A stretch of DNA of 64,000 nucleotides from Pseudomonadales bacterium (GTDB lineage: Bacteria; Pseudomonadota; Gammaproteobacteria; Pseudomonadales; Azotimanducaceae), in NCBI GenBank assembly GCA_017642855.1, contig JAEPOO010000001.1, positions 186,001 to 250,000 of the forward strand, in the 5' to 3' direction. Each line of letters starts with the position of its first letter. The first letter of the stretch is position 1. The position numbers and the translations under genes are program-made. Shown piece by piece: positions 26,760 through 34,716 of this stretch. The notes beneath the pieces are model-generated. The model saw only the letters and a program-made list of their open reading frames with translations, was not told where the DNA came from and ran no database searches.

Positions 26760-27683
26760 CTAGGGGCGTGCGGCCAGCACTGCGTTCACGACATCTCCAG
26801 ACCAATCGACCCCGGTAAGATCATCAATGGTGCCGATGCCACCGGGGTTTATCACGTTCACTTCTATCACCCAGGGGAAGACCAGATCGACCCCGCAGAA
26901 CCATCCACCTTGCCGCAGCAGGTAGCCTGCCAGCTCTGTGCAAAGATTATGTTCCTCTGGTGATAACTCGCACGGCTTGGCCACGCCGCCCTGAGTAAGA
27001 TTGGTTCGATGATCTGTCCCTGCCAGGCGCTGATACTGATTGATAACCTTGCCTCCGGCGATCAGCACACGCTTTTCGCCGCGCTCAATTTCAGGCAGGT
27101 ACTGCTGCAGCATCGCGAAGCCGGTGCTCCCGGCGAACACCTGCTCCACCCGTTCCTTGATGTCATGATCACCGGCGCTGACTTTGAAGACATCCTGGCC
27201 GAGGCTTCCTGCCGGTGGCTTCAATATCCAGTCGCCGCCTTTATTTTCAATGATCCTGATAAGAGGTTCCGCTCGAGTATCCGCATGTGTTTCAGGAACC
27301 TGGAACAGGCTCTGTGACGCCAACAGGTATTTGCTTTTCAGATGCATGATCGCATTCGGTGAGTTGATCAGCCTGGTTTGTTGAGAAACGACAAAGAGCA
27401 GCTGCAGCTTATCGAGGAAAGTAGCGCGATCGCCCAATCCGAGCAGCCAGACAAGATCATGATCCAGCCTCATGAAAGTCTGTGTTGGCCATTCGGCGCC
27501 AATGTCGAGGTTCGTGACGCCGGGGCAGCCGTTCGCTTCAACCTGATTCGCCTGCATTCGGAGCGTATCGATAAAAAGCACGTCCACCTGAAAACCGCGC
27601 GCCAGCAACTTCGGCAGAAAGCGAAAGAAGTTGTCGTCTTCGACAAACGGGGTTTCCTTGATCAGTAGGGCGATTCGTTCCAT
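26760..27683 (-). CDS. GshB-like ATP-grasp ligase
   Basis: The 307-residue protein resembles prokaryotic glutathione synthetase. Landmarks are the ATP-grasp region GGDWILKPPAGSLGQDVFKV, the YLPEIERGEKRVLIAGGKVI segment and EVNVINPGGIGTIDDLTGVD with the metal-binding Glu and Asn. It is weakly conserved against E. coli GshB in the N-terminal half, and the glycine-rich tail differs from the usual EINVTSPT. It may be a true GshB or a paralogue ligating another peptide. It is divergent from nadA across 53 bases and stands alone. Confidence 0.8.
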   Translation of the reverse strand: MERIALLIKETPFVEDDNFFRFLPKLLARGFQVDVLFIDTLRMQANQVEANGCPGVTNLDIGAEWPTQTFMRLDHDLVWLLGLGDRATFLDKLQLLFVVSQQTRLINSPNAIMHLKSKYLLASQSLFQVPETHADTRAEPLIRIIENKGGDWILKPPAGSLGQDVFKVSAGDHDIKERVEQVFAGSTGFAMLQQYLPEIERGEKRVLIAGGKVINQYQRLAGTDHRTNLTQGGVAKPCELSPEEHNLCTELAGYLLRQGGWFCGVDLVFPWVIEVNVINPGGIGTIDDLTGVDWSGDVVNAVLAARP

Positions 27684-27736
27684 AGCTACGCTATAATAAC
27701 GCTCCCTTTAGGGTATGAGAGACCCACTGCAAGCAA

Positions 27737-28771
27737 ATGACCAGCATTGCGTTTGACGTACCTTTGCATCAGAGCCACATGATGAGCGATGCGGAGGTGA
27801 AAGAATATAAGGATCGAATCCGAGCACTCCTGCAGGAAAAAAATGCAGCGATCGTTGCGCATTACTATACGGATGATGCGATCCAGGAATTGGCGGAAGA
27901 AACCGGTGGTTTTGTCTCTGATTCGCTGGAAATGGCACGTTTCGGTGCGCGCTGTGATGCGGAAACGCTGGTTGTCGCCGGTGTAAAGTTCATGGGTGAA
28001 ACGGCCAAAATTCTGAGCCCGGAAAAGCGTGTGCTGATGCCAACACTGGAAGCGACCTGTTCTTTGGATCTGGGATGCCCGATCGATGAATTCTCTGCAT
28101 TCTGTGATGAACATCCGGATCACACCGTGATTGTCTACGCGAATACATCAGCCGCCGTTAAGGCACGATCTGACTGGGTTGTGACCTCCAGCATTGCGCT
28201 GGAAGTGGTCGAACATCTCATGGACGAAGATAAGCCGATGATCTGGGCACCGGACAGATACCTAGGCTCCTACATTAACAATGAGACTGGCGCGGACATG
28301 GTGCTGTGGGATGGGTCCTGCATCGTACACGAGGAATTCAAAGCCAAGGGTCTGCAGGATCTGATGCATGTCTATCCAGAGGCGGCAGTCCTGGTACATC
28401 CGGAATCACCGCCCTCGGTCATTGAGCTTGCCGATGTTGTTGGTTCAACGACCCAGATCATTAAGGCATCACAGCAGATGCCCAATGAGCAGTTCATTGT
28501 CGCAACGGACAAAGGCATTTTTCACAAGATGCGAGTGCTGGCGCCGGACAAAGTGTTTATCGAAGCGCCGACCGCAGGAAGCGGCGCTACCTGTCGAAGT
28601 TGTGCGCATTGTCCCTGGATGGGCATGAATGCCCTTGAGAATCTGGAATCATCTCTCCAAGACGGTACCAATGAAGTGCTGGTGGATGAGGAGATTCGTG
28701 AGAAGGCAATGACTCCCCTTCAGCGCATGGTGGAGTTTCAAACCAGCGGGGACTTTAGGGTCCGCACCTAA
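27737..28771 (+). CDS. nadA: Quinolinate synthase A
   Basis: NadA condenses iminoaspartate with dihydroxyacetone phosphate to quinolinate in NAD synthesis, using a [4Fe-4S] cluster. The 344-residue product has [31 protein letters not shown] and [18 protein letters not shown]. It also has [15 protein letters not shown] and the C-terminal cluster segment [14 protein letters not shown] near residue 285. Cluster-ligand Cys are present in each region. Its neighbour order tRNA-Lys, nadA, M48 protease, tusA, dapA, bamC matches Pseudomonas, apart from the inserted GshB-like gene. Confidence 0.97.
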   Translation: MTSIAFDVPLHQSHMMSDAEVKEYKDRIRALLQEKNAAIVAHYYTDDAIQELAEETGGFVSDSLEMARFGARCDAETLVVAGVKFMGETAKILSPEKRVLMPTLEATCSLDLGCPIDEFSAFCDEHPDHTVIVYANTSAAVKARSDWVVTSSIALEVVEHLMDEDKPMIWAPDRYLGSYINNETGADMVLWDGSCIVHEEFKAKGLQDLMHVYPEAAVLVHPESPPSVIELADVVGSTTQIIKASQQMPNEQFIVATDKGIFHKMRVLAPDKVFIEAPTAGSGATCRSCAHCPWMGMNALENLESSLQDGTNEVLVDEEIREKAMTPLQRMVEFQTSGDFRVRT

Positions 28772-28819
28772 AGCGTAGCTTTATGGTGCGAAAGGGCTAG
28801 GTAGCCTCTTTGGCTTACA

Positions 28820-28845
28820 ATGAAAGGAAGCTAGCTTCCTTTCAT
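28820..28845. repeat. Perfect 26-base palindrome at the nadA/bepA convergence
   Basis: The two 13-base arms (ATGAAAGGAAGCT and its complement) abut without a loop. The bepA stop codon (28831-28833) lies at its centre. There is no long T-run, so it is at best an atypical terminator for the convergent nadA and bepA transcripts; a protein-binding site is also possible. Confidence 0.6.
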
Positions 28846-30279
28846 GGCCCAAATATCCTCCAATCTTTGCTGAATTCGCGCGCTCTTCTGGAAGTTGTGT
28901 CTTACCAGTGGCAACGCATAGCCCAATTGCTTGATTGCGAGGTCAAAGGCGCCGTTTAACACAAAATATTCAGCACGCGCTTCATGAACCCCAGGGATAT
29001 TGTTGGCAAGACCATAAGCCTCTGCCAGCAGATACCAGATGTACTCATCATTGGGTCGATCGACGCTGAAAGGCACAAGGACATCCAGTGCAGCGTGAGG
29101 TTTGCGCGCCGCCAGGAATGCTTCAGCATAGTTAACGGAAAGCGGGTAGTTGCCGGGAGATAGAGCCAGTGCCTCTTCGAGCAGTTCCAACGCGATATCG
29201 GGCTGCTGTGCTTCTTCGTAGGTTTCGGCCTCTGCAATTCGAAATGCGATGTTGAGCGGGTATTGCTCCCTTAGTCGGTTGATATAAACGCGGGCTTCAT
29301 CAAACTTCAGCTCCCGTGTGAGCAGGAGGGAAAGACCGTACATGTTGGCGATCCGTTGTTCGTTGCTGCCCTGTGTCAGTTGAGCACGGAAGCGAGTGAT
29401 GTCATCTGGCACATTGTTGGAGGTCAGCGCCCGCGCCCGCGCCCGCATGATCTGATAGTCGAGGCTCGCGCCGTAGATTTCTTTTGGATAGTTGCCGGCC
29501 TGGTTATAGGAGTCAGCGACTCGATTCTTGGTCACCGGGTGAGTCCTCAGGAATTCGGGTATGCGATCGCCATCGCTGTAGCGACTGGCCCTTTGTAATC
29601 TTTCGAACATGTAGGCCATGGCGCGCGGGTCCATGCCTGACTGCGCCAGCGTATCGATACCCACCCGATCCGCTTCAGCTTCCCGTTCACGTGAATACTT
29701 CAGAAATTCATTCTGGCTGTAACCCTGCGCACCCGTAAAAGCAGCCAACGCGGCATCGCCCCCAGCAGTTGCCGCGAGGATGATCGCACCGATAAAGCCT
29801 GCGATGTTGATCGCAGAGTTTTTCTTTCCCTCCGCCAGTTTTCTGGCGAAATGACGCTGGCTGAGGTGAGCGATTTCGTGAGCGAGAATGGCGGACATCT
29901 CATGTTCGGTCTGTCCGTAGTAAAAGAGACCGTGATGAACCCCAATGATCCCTCCGGGTGCAGCGAAGGCGTTTAAAGTAGGGTTTTCAATAAGAATCAG
30001 ATCGATACGACGATCTTTCAACTGGCTGTTAGATGCCAATTTGTAGATGAGGTGTTCCAGATAATCCTGAAGGATCGGATCATCCAGGGTAGGGGCCTGC
30101 GCCCGGATGGAACGCAGAAATTGTTGACCGAGCGCGCGTTCTTGCTCCAGCGAAATAATGCCGGAGGTACTGTCGCCGAAGGTCGGCAGATCGTTGTCAG
30201 CGGCTTGGGCCTGGCCCATTGCCGTTACGACAGACGTTGCGACAGAGAAGATGGTTGCTGTAAGCAGCCTTCGAAGCAT
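28831..30279 (-). CDS. bepA: Periplasmic M48 metalloprotease / chaperone BepA
   Basis: BepA degrades stalled outer-membrane proteins and helps LptD assembly. The 482-residue precursor has a signal peptide (TATIFSVATSVVTAMGQAQA). The zinc site HEIAHLSQRH is near residue 135, with the third ligand in SREREAEADRVGID. A tetratricopeptide C-terminal half follows (about residues 300-470; ALELLEEALALSPGNYPLSVNYAEAFLA). Length matches E. coli BepA (487). It is convergent with nadA and divergent from the tusA-like gene. Confidence 0.93.
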   Translation of the reverse strand: MLRRLLTATIFSVATSVVTAMGQAQAADNDLPTFGDSTSGIISLEQERALGQQFLRSIRAQAPTLDDPILQDYLEHLIYKLASNSQLKDRRIDLILIENPTLNAFAAPGGIIGVHHGLFYYGQTEHEMSAILAHEIAHLSQRHFARKLAEGKKNSAINIAGFIGAIILAATAGGDAALAAFTGAQGYSQNEFLKYSREREAEADRVGIDTLAQSGMDPRAMAYMFERLQRASRYSDGDRIPEFLRTHPVTKNRVADSYNQAGNYPKEIYGASLDYQIMRARARALTSNNVPDDITRFRAQLTQGSNEQRIANMYGLSLLLTRELKFDEARVYINRLREQYPLNIAFRIAEAETYEEAQQPDIALELLEEALALSPGNYPLSVNYAEAFLAARKPHAALDVLVPFSVDRPNDEYIWYLLAEAYGLANNIPGVHEARAEYFVLNGAFDLAIKQLGYALPLVRHNFQKSARIQQRLEDIWAMKGS

Positions 30280-30371
30280 GTGATTAAAGGTTCTGGCTCA
30301 ATCTAGTAGACCCATTATCGCATTAATAGGTTCCGCAGTTCGTCTGGGCAGTTTCCGCTATAATCCGCGCT

Positions 30372-30599
30372 ATGGATAGTGATCAGAAAGTGGACGCCTG
30401 CGGTTTAACCTGCCCATTACCGCTGCTCAAGGCGAAGCAAACCTTAAACAAGATGGACAGTGGGCTTGTCCTTGAAGTGATTTGTACTGATCCCGGTTCT
30501 GTCAGAGATTTTCAGGTATTCGCGAAGCAGAGCGGCAACGAGCTGCTGCGCCAGGAAGAAGAAAGCGGGCAATATACGCACTGGTTGCGCAAGGCCTGA
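30372..30599 (+). CDS. tusA: TusA-family sulfurtransferase
   Basis: The 75-residue protein has the TusA/SirA/YedF core motif DACGLTCPLPLLKAKQTL. The sulfur-carrying Cys is at residue 10 and the conserved CPxP follows at 14-17. Such proteins relay persulfide sulfur for tRNA thiolation or molybdenum cofactor. In Pseudomonas the equivalent gene (next to nadA and the M48 protease) affects molybdoenzymes, so tusA is used loosely. It precedes dapA by 38 bases. Confidence 0.88.
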   Translation: MDSDQKVDACGLTCPLPLLKAKQTLNKMDSGLVLEVICTDPGSVRDFQVFAKQSGNELLRQEEESGQYTHWLRKA

Positions 30600-30637
30600 A
30601 CCAGTAATATGAGCCACTTTTGTTTTTGGTCCCCGAT

Positions 30638-31510
30638 ATGATCACCGGTAGCATCGTAGCACTTGTCACTCCCATGTATTCTGATGGCGGGATCGACTGG
30701 GCGAAACTTGGTGAACTGCTCGAGTGGCATATCGCCGAAGGTACGGCCGCTATTGTCCCCGTGGGGACGACCGGCGAATCGGCGACTGTGTCCGTCTCCG
30801 AACATTGCGACATTGTTAAGTACACCGTCAACACCGTTGCCGGTCGAGTTCCTGTCATTGCCGGCACCGGTGCCAATTCCACAACGGAAGCGATTGAGCT
30901 GACGTCTGCTGCGAAAGAAGCAGGTGCCGATGCCTGTCTCCTCGTCACACCTTATTACAACAAGCCAAGTCAGGAAGGACTGTTCCAACATTACTCGGCA
31001 ATCGCGAATGCGGTGTCGTTGCCCCAGTACCTTTATAACGTTCCGGGAAGGACCGCCTGCGATATGGTGCCGGAAACGGTAGCGCGGCTTTACCAAAATG
31101 ACCTGGTTGTGGGTATTAAAGAAGCGACTGGAGATCTGAAGCGAAGCAAGGATATTCAGTCCCTGTGTGACATCGCGATTTATTCCGGTGACGATGCCAC
31201 CTCCTGTGATTTGATGTTGCAGGGCGCCAGAGGCACCATCAGCGTGTCGGCAAACATTGCGCCCGGGCAAGTAGTCGCCATGGCTAAGGCCGCGGTCGCT
31301 GGTGATGAAACTCTCGCTAAAGAATTGGATGAAAAGCTACAGGGTATCCATAACAAACTGTTTCTCGAGTCGAATCCGATCCCGGTGAAATGGGCGCTCA
31401 CAGAAATGGAGCGAATTGGTGAGGGTATCCGTCTGCCCATGACAACCTTTGATACCCGCTTCCATGATGAACTGCGGGATGCCATGCGTACTGCCGGAGT
31501 GATCAGTTGA
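30638..31510 (+). CDS. dapA: 4-hydroxy-tetrahydrodipicolinate synthase
   Basis: DapA condenses pyruvate with aspartate semialdehyde at the branch to lysine and diaminopimelate. The 290-residue TIM barrel starts MITGSIVALVTPM. The GTTGES pyruvate-binding loop is at residues 43-48, the catalytic Tyr133 in YNVPGRT, and the Schiff-base Lys161 in GIKEATGDL. ATG 30638 fits the family N-terminus better than the TTG at 30620. Its stop TGA overlaps the TTG start of bamC. The bcp and gcvR genes found upstream of dapA in Pseudomonas are absent. Confidence 0.96.
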   Translation: MITGSIVALVTPMYSDGGIDWAKLGELLEWHIAEGTAAIVPVGTTGESATVSVSEHCDIVKYTVNTVAGRVPVIAGTGANSTTEAIELTSAAKEAGADACLLVTPYYNKPSQEGLFQHYSAIANAVSLPQYLYNVPGRTACDMVPETVARLYQNDLVVGIKEATGDLKRSKDIQSLCDIAIYSGDDATSCDLMLQGARGTISVSANIAPGQVVAMAKAAVAGDETLAKELDEKLQGIHNKLFLESNPIPVKWALTEMERIGEGIRLPMTTFDTRFHDELRDAMRTAGVIS

Positions 31511-32619
31511 TTAGAGTTGTTTCTGTTCTGTTGTTAACGCTGCTGCTCAGTGGTTGTGGCTGGTTGGGCTGGTTCGGCAAAAGCGACGAACAAAAGCGTC
31601 TGGAAACGGGTTCTTCTGAGCCGACCCAGGTTCCGGAACATTTGGATCAGCCAAGATTTGTTGATGCAATGCCGATTCCCGAAGTGGTTGATTATCGGGG
31701 GCTCGCAGAACAGGAAGTGGAGCTGCGATTACCGGATGCGCTGAGCACGACATTCGGCGTCGATCAGGTTGTGATTCGAAGACTGGGTGATGACCGATGG
31801 GTTTTCCTCGATCTGCCGGTTGCGACGATCTGGCCGCAGGTTGTCCTGTTCTGGGAGGAGCACCATTTACCGGTTGCGCAGCTAAACCCGCGCCGCGGGA
31901 CCCTGGAAACCGAATGGATCCTCGGTACCAGCGGTAACCCGGACGAAATCTATGAAAGCATGACGTCGGGTTCCGCGTGGGAAGAGCGGGGCATGGCGCA
32001 GCAGTACAGATTCAGAGTGCGCGTAGAGCCAGGTGTGCGTACCGGCAGCACCGAACTCTATATAGAACAGATCGAGCGACCGTTTGGAGGATTCGATCCT
32101 GATGCAGAGCCAGCGTGGGACGGTCAGTCTGATAACCCGGAGCTTGAAGGCAAGATGCTCAGTGTCCTTGCTTACTATCTCGGTGATCGCATGGCGGAAG
32201 GTCCAACGGTCTCGCTGTTGGCTGCTGGATTGCAGGAAAGTAAAGCCTCGTTGGTCGCGGAACCTGAAGGTATGGTGCTGAAGTATAAGCTGGACTTTGA
32301 TCGTGCGTGGGCGACTGTGGGCAGTGCGCTCGAAAATGCCAAGGTGACTGTCGAAGACCTCGACCGAACCAGCGCGATTTACTACGTCTATTACTCGTCT
32401 CGCCATGATCCTAATCCAGGATTCTTTTCTAGAGTGTTCGGCGGTGGCGAAGACGCTGAAGAGGACGTGGATCCAGGGCACCGTTTTAGGGTTCAGCTGG
32501 CACCTGAAGCGGAAGAGGTTCGAGTAACGGTCGATGTGGAAAGCGAATTGGCCAGCAACACCGAGAGCCTCATCCTGAAAGAGCGTCTATTGAAACTCAT
32601 CAAAGAGTACTCGACCTGA
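31507..32619 (+). CDS. bamC: Outer membrane assembly lipoprotein BamC
   Basis: BamC (NlpB) is a lipoprotein of the BAM complex that inserts beta-barrels. The 370-residue precursor starts at a TTG overlapping the dapA stop. Its lipoprotein signal is VVSVLLLTLLLSGC, with Cys near residue 17. A flexible N-terminal region with a conserved LDQPRFVDAMPIPEVVDYRGL segment follows, then two helix-grip domains (about 95-215 and 250-370). The dapA-bamC order is conserved in gammaproteobacteria. Confidence 0.93.
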   Translation: MIRVVSVLLLTLLLSGCGWLGWFGKSDEQKRLETGSSEPTQVPEHLDQPRFVDAMPIPEVVDYRGLAEQEVELRLPDALSTTFGVDQVVIRRLGDDRWVFLDLPVATIWPQVVLFWEEHHLPVAQLNPRRGTLETEWILGTSGNPDEIYESMTSGSAWEERGMAQQYRFRVRVEPGVRTGSTELYIEQIERPFGGFDPDAEPAWDGQSDNPELEGKMLSVLAYYLGDRMAEGPTVSLLAAGLQESKASLVAEPEGMVLKYKLDFDRAWATVGSALENAKVTVEDLDRTSAIYYVYYSSRHDPNPGFFSRVFGGGEDAEEDVDPGHRFRVQLAPEAEEVRVTVDVESELASNTESLILKERLLKLIKEYST

Positions 32620-32622
32620 TCT

Positions 32623-33390
32623 ATGGGGATTCGCTTCGCTTCACTGGGTAGTGGCAGCAAGGGGAACGGCACACTTATCGATGATGGAAACACCTGTCTC
32701 CTGATCGATCTCGGTTTCACCATTAAGGAATCCGTTCGTCGCCTTAGTCGTCTCGGCATGTCACCGGATGATGTGGATGCCATCCTGGTCACTCACGAGC
32801 ACGCTGACCACATCCATGGCGTAGCCGGATTCGCACGAAAATTTTCGACGCCGGTTTATCTGACGCCAGGCACTTATCAGGCGAAACTCATGGGTCAGTT
32901 GCCGGAGCTGCGAAAGATTAACTGCCATTTCCCTTTTTCTGTCGGTTCTTTTGAGGTGACGCCGGTTGCGGTTCCCCACGACGCTAAAGAACCTTGCCAA
33001 TATGTGCTTTCCTCAGGTGATCTGAATATTGGTGTGCTGACAGACCTCGGTCACATCACGCCGCATGTACAGCGTTCTTATCGGGATTGTGATGCGCTGC
33101 TCCTAGAGTGTAACCATGATCCTGAAATGCTGGCGCAGGGACCTTATCCCTATCCGCTGAAGCGCCGGGTCGGCGGTGACTATGGTCACCTCAACAATGC
33201 CCAGGCGGCGGAATTGCTGGGTAGCGTCGATCTGGCTCGTCTACAGCACCTGGTCATTTCTCACATCTCGGAGCAGAACAATCAGCACGATCTGGCCCAG
33301 AACGCAGTCAAACCGCTGCTTACGGACTGGCAGGGGAGCCTCATAATAGCCAGCCAGAAAGAGGGTTTTGACTGGATCAGTCTCGGCTAG
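32623..33390 (+). CDS. MBL-fold metallohydrolase (WalJ/YycJ-like)
   Basis: The 255-residue metallo-beta-lactamase-fold protein starts MGIRFASLGSGSKGNGTLI. The zinc motif LVTHEHADHIHG is near residues 56-67, with further ligands in VLTDLGHITPHV, ECNHDPEM and VISHISEQN. Homologues of this type next to dapA-bamC are annotated as exonuclease- or phosphodiesterase-like, but the substrate is not established. It follows bamC by three bases and probably belongs to the same transcript. In Pseudomonas purC comes next; here the LexA-controlled micro-gene does. Confidence 0.9.
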   Translation: MGIRFASLGSGSKGNGTLIDDGNTCLLIDLGFTIKESVRRLSRLGMSPDDVDAILVTHEHADHIHGVAGFARKFSTPVYLTPGTYQAKLMGQLPELRKINCHFPFSVGSFEVTPVAVPHDAKEPCQYVLSSGDLNIGVLTDLGHITPHVQRSYRDCDALLLECNHDPEMLAQGPYPYPLKRRVGGDYGHLNNAQAAELLGSVDLARLQHLVISHISEQNNQHDLAQNAVKPLLTDWQGSLIIASQKEGFDWISLG

Positions 33391-33420
33391 CCCGAGGCTC
33401 GTGAAAACGCCGTTTGCATG

Positions 33421-33436
33421 CTGTTTGGATATACAG
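33421..33436. promoter_or_regulatory. LexA-like box 1
   Basis: CTGTTTGGATATACAG matches CTGT-N8-ACAG exactly and the universal CTG-N10-CAG core. Its 20-base extension (33419-33438) also ends in ACAGTA as in the E. coli consensus. It is the first of three tandem boxes upstream of the 48-codon gene. Confidence 0.82.
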
Positions 33437-33438
33437 TA

Positions 33439-33454
33439 CTGTATGAATGATCAG
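33439..33454. promoter_or_regulatory. LexA-like box 2
   Basis: CTGTATGAATGATCAG has the CTG-N10-CAG core. In its 20-base form (33437-33456) it begins TACTGTAT and ends TCAGTA, matching the consensus outer halves. It starts 18 bases after box 1, so the extended boxes overlap by two bases. Confidence 0.78.
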
Positions 33455-33457
33455 TAA

Positions 33458-33473
33458 CTGAATATCTATACAG
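33458..33473. promoter_or_regulatory. LexA-like box 3, overlapping the ribosome site
   Basis: CTGAATATCTATACAG has the CTG-N10-CAG core with an exact ACAG right half. It starts 19 bases after box 2. Its last bases overlap the CAGGAG ribosome site at 33471-33476, so the mRNA start must lie among the boxes. Confidence 0.75.
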
Positions 33474-33482
33474 GAGAACGAC

Positions 33483-33629
33483 ATGAGGGTTAGACACATC
33501 AAATCCCTGGATATCTGGTTCGTCAGCAAAGGAAATCGCGTGCTCTATCGCGGCCGTGAAAATCCTTGGCATTCGTCGCGCGCGTTACAGAGTGCATTAC
33601 GCCGTGAAGGTCTCCGGCTGGCTGCCTAA
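33483..33629 (+). CDS. 48-residue basic protein under three LexA-like boxes
   Basis: ATG 33483 follows an AGGAG site at 6-7 bases. The product starts MRVRHIKSLDIWFVSKGNR and ends EGLRLAA. It has nine Arg and two Lys against three acidic residues, no signal peptide and no membrane helix. I do not recognise the family. Three tandem CTG-N10-CAG boxes precede it, and an intrinsic terminator begins before its stop, so it appears to be a self-contained SOS-induced gene. Known LexA-controlled micro-proteins include division inhibitors and small toxins, but those are mostly membrane peptides; the basic, soluble character here suggests a nucleic-acid or protein partner. An RNA role is also possible. 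Confidence 0.72.
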   Translation: MRVRHIKSLDIWFVSKGNRVLYRGRENPWHSSRALQSALRREGLRLAA

Positions 33630-33652
33630 ATCTGATAGGCTAGCCGTTTTTT
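33615..33652 (+). terminator. Intrinsic terminator of the 48-codon gene
   Basis: CGGCT (33615) pairs with AGCCG (33642-33646), and GCCTA (33624) pairs with TAGGC (33636-33640), around an asymmetric internal loop. Six T follow at 33647-33652. The stem includes the stop codon. Confidence 0.72.
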
Positions 33653-33689
33653 CGAGCGCGCAGCTCAATCAAATGAGAGGAGACGGCCG

Positions 33690-34538
33690 GTGGAAACAGG
33701 TTCTTTGTCAGTCGAGGTAAATGCCGAGAATTTTCAGGCTGAAGTCGCAGAAAAGTCTCAGCAGGTACCCGTCCTGCTTGAGTTCTACGCTGAGGGGGCA
33801 GAGCAGTGTGAATCAACCAGCGCACTCCTGCAGAAACTTGCCTCCGAGTACCAGGGTAAAGTGTCCCTGGCGCGCGTTGAAGTTCAACAGAACCCCCAGC
33901 TGGTGCAGCAGCTGCAGATCCGTGCACTGCCAACCATTAAGATTATTTTTCAGGGCCAGATGGCCGGTGACATTGAAGGTCCTGCTGACGAGCAACAACT
34001 GCGTGGTGCGCTCGAGCAGTTGACCATGAGCCCCCTCGAGCGGGTGCGAGAACAGATTGATTTCCTGGTGCTTCAGGGTGAGCGCAAGCAGGCGATTCAG
34101 ATGCTGCAACAGGTCATCGCAGAGGAGCCGAATAACTTTAGTCTGCACGTTGAGCTTTGTGATCTGCTCATCATGGAAGGCGAGGTCAATGACGCGCGTC
34201 AGATCCTTGAAGCCCTGCCCGCGGATACCGAAGGTCTCGATAGACCAAAAAGTCGGTTGGAATTTATCGATCTTGCCGGAGAGCTGGGCAGCGTGGATGA
34301 GTTGACCAGTCGTGCAGAATCCGGTGATCTTCACGCGCGATTTGATCTGGCGATTCGCCTCATTGTCGAAGATCAGGTAGAGCATGGATTGGAAACACTG
34401 CTGGAAATCTTAAAAGCCGACAAAACCTGGGAAGAAGAAAAAGCCCGTCTGACCATGATCAAAGTTTTCAACATGTTGGGGAAGGGTAACGAGCTTGCCA
34501 CCAGCTATCGCCGCAAGATGTTTACTTATCTTCACTGA
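33690..34538 (+). CDS. cnoX: Thioredoxin-like co-chaperone CnoX (YbbN)
   Basis: CnoX is a holdase that passes substrates to GroEL and DnaK under oxidative stress. The 282-residue protein starts at a GTG after GAGGAG. The N-terminal thioredoxin domain (about residues 5-112) has an altered active site: AEGAEQCES replaces the CxxC-bearing segment, leaving one Cys. IRALPTIKIIFQGQ corresponds to the cis-Pro strand. The C-terminal half consists of TPR-like helices (QIDFLVLQGERKQAIQMLQQVIAEEPNN). Loss of one Cys is seen in the family and suggests no classic oxidoreductase activity. Confidence 0.9.
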   Translation: METGSLSVEVNAENFQAEVAEKSQQVPVLLEFYAEGAEQCESTSALLQKLASEYQGKVSLARVEVQQNPQLVQQLQIRALPTIKIIFQGQMAGDIEGPADEQQLRGALEQLTMSPLERVREQIDFLVLQGERKQAIQMLQQVIAEEPNNFSLHVELCDLLIMEGEVNDARQILEALPADTEGLDRPKSRLEFIDLAGELGSVDELTSRAESGDLHARFDLAIRLIVEDQVEHGLETLLEILKADKTWEEEKARLTMIKVFNMLGKGNELATSYRRKMFTYLH

Positions 34539-34556
34539 GACAAAGTCTCAGTGAAG
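34530..34556. repeat. 12-base inverted repeat over the cnoX stop
   Basis: CTTCACTGAGAC (34530-34541) and its exact complement (34545-34556) flank an AAA loop. The cnoX stop codon is inside the stem. No T-run follows, so it may protect the mRNA 3' end rather than terminate. Confidence 0.6.
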
Positions 34557-34576
34557 AGCGACCGTGCAATTGCACG

Positions 34577-34607
34577 ATTCGTGCTAGATCTGCACGAATG
34601 GGTTTTT
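34577..34607 (+). terminator. Intrinsic terminator after cnoX
   Basis: ATTCGTGC (34577-34584) pairs with GCACGAAT (34592-34599) around TAGATCT and is followed by GGG and five T. It lies about 40 bases after the cnoX stop and before rmuC. Confidence 0.68.
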
Positions 34608-34716
34608 GCTGGGAGCAACTCTCCCTCGAGAGTCGACTACGCGGACTCTCAGGACTATACATCCATACAGTGCGGGTCTAAACTTAAGGGGTCAGTTCTT
34701 GAATTGAGGTGTCCCC

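Noticed and set aside
33387-33572. 61-codon minus-strand open frame over the LexA-box unit
   Set aside because: It runs through the LexA boxes and antisense to the 48-codon gene, which has a ribosome site and terminator; no motif is seen.
34660-34680. Fourth LexA box before rmuC (CTATACATCCATACAG)
   Set aside because: The left core reads CTA instead of CTG, and the right half alone is not enough for a call.
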